NCBI RefSeq assembly: GCF_013415325.1
Contig: NZ_JACBYE010000048.1
Coordinates: 1-33,943, forward strand
Origin: Sanguibacter inulinus
Lineage (GTDB): Bacteria > Actinomycetota > Actinomycetes > Actinomycetales > Cellulomonadaceae
Direction of reading: 5' to 3'
DNA length: 33,943 bases
Shown piece by piece: positions 33,401-33,943 of this stretch. The notes below the pieces were generated by a model, which saw only the letters and a list, made by a program, of their open reading frames with translations, was not told where the DNA came from and searched no databases. Made by a program: the position numbers and the translations under genes. How positions within the stretch are numbered: the stretch's first letter is position 1; every line of letters begins with the position of its first letter.

Positions 33401-33943
33401 GGGAGCCCGAGACGGCGTACAGCGCGCTCCCCACGGCAGCCCTGGCCGAGGAGCCCTCCGCGCCGGAGCAGACCTTCGAGGCCGCACCCGCACCCGTAGC
33501 GGCGACGCCCGCGCTCACGACCCGGGCGGCCCGCCGCGCGCTGGTCGAGCCTGAGCCCGCGTCGTCGGTGTTCTCTGCACCTGCCGAGCAGGTCGTCGAG
33601 CCTGAGCCGGTCGTCGCTGAGGCCCCGGTCGTCCAGGCGCCTGCTGCCGCAGCAGCCCGGGCCCCGGCGGCCCCGGCCGTCGAGCCCGCAGCAGCATGGG
33701 GCACCGGAGCGGCCCTCCCGAGCTTCGCCGACGTCGTCGCCGACGCGCCGACCCGGCGGTCGACCAAGCAGCGCGAGGCGCCCGTACGTCGCAGCCTCTT
33801 CGGTCGCAAGAAGAAGCGTGAGGACGAGGTCGACGAGGTTCCTGCCGCCGTCGCACCGCGGCCGGTCATGCCGGTCACGCGGACAGGCCCGGCCTCCTTC
33901 GCGCCGGTCGAGCCCGTCGCGGCCCCCGTCCAGCCCCTCTTCC
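30418..33943 (+). CDS. Conservon-type (CvnA-like) sensor kinase with nitrate-sensor domain and long repeat-bearing tail (3' end outside window)
   Basis: At least 1175 residues and still open at the window end. Strong GAGGAGGGG ahead of the ATG. Membrane helix 1 (~10-34), a mostly helical ~270-residue extracellular domain of the nitrate/nitrite-sensing (NIT) type (first part ALSDERTVSV), membrane helix 2 (~305-332) and HAMP (to ~400). The dimerisation part reads FVNVARRDHVLLNRQLAFLDDLE; the His is at 419, while the usual position is Asn423. The ATPase domain has LVAELLENATMFSEP (N-box), RDHGLGMS (G1) and QRLGLFVVGRLADRLG. From ~630 the rest is Pro/Ala/Glu-rich, with 19 six-residue repeats at 887-1000 and a Lys/Arg patch GRKKKREDE near 1130. 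In conservons such kinases precede roadblock, DUF742 and GTPase genes. Confidence 0.9.
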   Translation, partial: MLRKLSVRGKILATLAVPVLVLFIAAAMFSLAAFDDAKVAGQAQGVVDLGPAIETATQALSDERTVSVNTERGETTAKIVAARKVTDAALADLATAFEAVDTGALDARVSEALETALRENRLELVIIRDEQKRGSADTDDLSTSYTELIRGLPAGLAALAATLTDRPLAADVTAYVTSLDAADQLGAELPLMQAALVDASRSKLAVNRVYALTGIVADTNAARSTATSAVGALGVEGLLVPRPNVEYAGLRRLLATGDFGAVTPDLAARWPDAVQAEINRFDPLVDTLATRTSDAATRSTASARTTAVVTVLVAMLAVAASVVVALLIARRITEPLKHLTKAATEVRDQLPKLVEQSAVPGEMPDFTLAEIPVESDDEVGQLAAAFNDVNHTTVEVAREQAALRGSIAEMFVNVARRDHVLLNRQLAFLDDLERSEEDPNILANLFRLDHLATRMRRNSESLLVLAGIDSGRRVRQPMPVSDVVRTASSEIELYDRVRLNLESDPLMLGHTALSAAHLVAELLENATMFSEPNTAVEVTTTRTKHFVTIEVRDHGLGMSAADIATANEKVASRSPSDVIGVQRLGLFVVGRLADRLGAHVVFGAPVDGSAGTVVTVSLPLALFVDESDVPLQMPTDPLVPATQQATQDWSAPEAAPAAQPVDLDALTDGSTSLGMPRRRASTPLGAALPDAAAAGAPANLPPADDSIVLPALESADPEVELSASTDVDWAPEQTLAEALPPSLPSRSPGGASAAGPAVLEPVQDAPLLDGGRRSAMFSRFRTLNALEDGASALDAVAAERGATSPPPALVEDDQEPTWSTSALDSLGLRTPEPAPVQEPSLVVPALEPDDEPWAPAAPAVEDAWAPAVVLDEPFPADEPVAGHAGAFQPSQAFEPAAAYEPSAVYETAEAFEPAAAFEPAAASEPAAAFEPTATYDPTGAYQPLPDFEPEPAYAPAEAFEPLPAYEPLPAYEPQPVFEPEPVVAPDPVVEPAALWEPETAYSALPTAALAEEPSAPEQTFEAAPAPVAATPALTTRAARRALVEPEPASSVFSAPAEQVVEPEPVVAEAPVVQAPAAAAARAPAAPAVEPAAAWGTGAALPSFADVVADAPTRRSTKQREAPVRRSLFGRKKKREDEVDEVPAAVAPRPVMPVTRTGPASFAPVEPVAAPVQPLF
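33076..33417 (+). repeat. 19 tandem 18-bp units encoding hexapeptides (F/Y-E-P-x-x-x)
   Basis: Units start every 18 bp from 33076: FQPSQA, FEPAAA, YEPSAV, YETAEA, FEPAAA, FEPAAA, SEPAAA, FEPTAT, YDPTGA, YQPLPD, FEPEPA, YAPAEA, FEPLPA, YEPLPA, YEPQPV, FEPEPV, VAPDPV, VEPAAL, WEPETA. Phase is kept throughout while the DNA varies, so selection acts on the peptide spacing. Confidence 0.85.

Noticed and set aside
1-33943. CRISPR arrays, tRNA/rRNA genes, insertion sequences, attachment sites
   Set aside because: I found no spaced identical repeats, cloverleaf sequence, transposase motif or flanking direct duplication. The only tandem repeats are the protein-coding units at 33076-33417.

Overview
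The window looks like a stretch of chromosome from a high-GC Gram-positive actinobacterium, most likely of the order Micrococcales (Cellulomonas/Sanguibacter-like). Supporting signs are the strongly G/C-biased third codon positions, a bacterial proteasome activator (Bpa) with its GQYL tail, a conservon-type sensor kinase, a DUF5926 protein, and several genes whose start codon lies 6-7 nt after a TANNNT -10 box, the leaderless layout common in actinobacteria. The genus is inferred. I see no phage, transposon, CRISPR, rRNA or tRNA.

Region 1 (1-3735) holds the 3' end of an OmpR-type winged-helix regulator. Convergent to it is a two-gene unit: a processive GT2 polysaccharide synthase and an HPt-like protein that lacks the phosphoacceptor His. 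The spacer between the synthase and a divergent lipoprotein gene carries 11-bp-phased direct repeats of the kind OmpR/PhoB-family regulators bind. A small GNAT-like protein follows. Region 2 (3771-9578) holds two tandemly duplicated minus-strand lipoproteins, phosphoglucomutase, and a second, unrelated pair of lipoproteins with four conserved Cys. All have low-complexity linkers behind the lipobox, and three strong hairpins separate the units.

Region 3 (9643-15256) holds DUF5926, a soluble GT2 glycosyltransferase, an 820-residue membrane protein with a probable alkaline-phosphatase-like ectodomain, and a diacylglycerol-kinase-like lipid kinase. Region 4 (15430-20890) is an operon of a LolA-like exported protein, an ABC ATPase and an ABC-2 permease. 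It is divergent from a response regulator/histidine kinase pair that may control it. DUF2200 lies convergent to the kinase.

Region 5 (21414-28317) is serS, a HAD phosphatase and a LacI-type regulator joined by 4-nt overlaps. A sugar ABC importer follows (binding protein and two permeases, AglEFG-like), preceded by a perfect 16-bp palindromic operator and a degenerate second copy. A 20-bp hairpin separates the binding protein gene from the permease genes. Region 6 (28361-33943) is Bpa, an NADPH:quinone reductase-like protein, and the 5' part of a very long conservon-type (CvnA-like) sensor kinase. The kinase gene has a possible WhiG/FliA-class promoter and a tail containing 19 hexapeptide repeats.

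The two places with most potential for undescribed biology are the HPt-like/GT2/regulator locus with its phased repeats on the left, and the repeat-tailed conservon kinase on the right.
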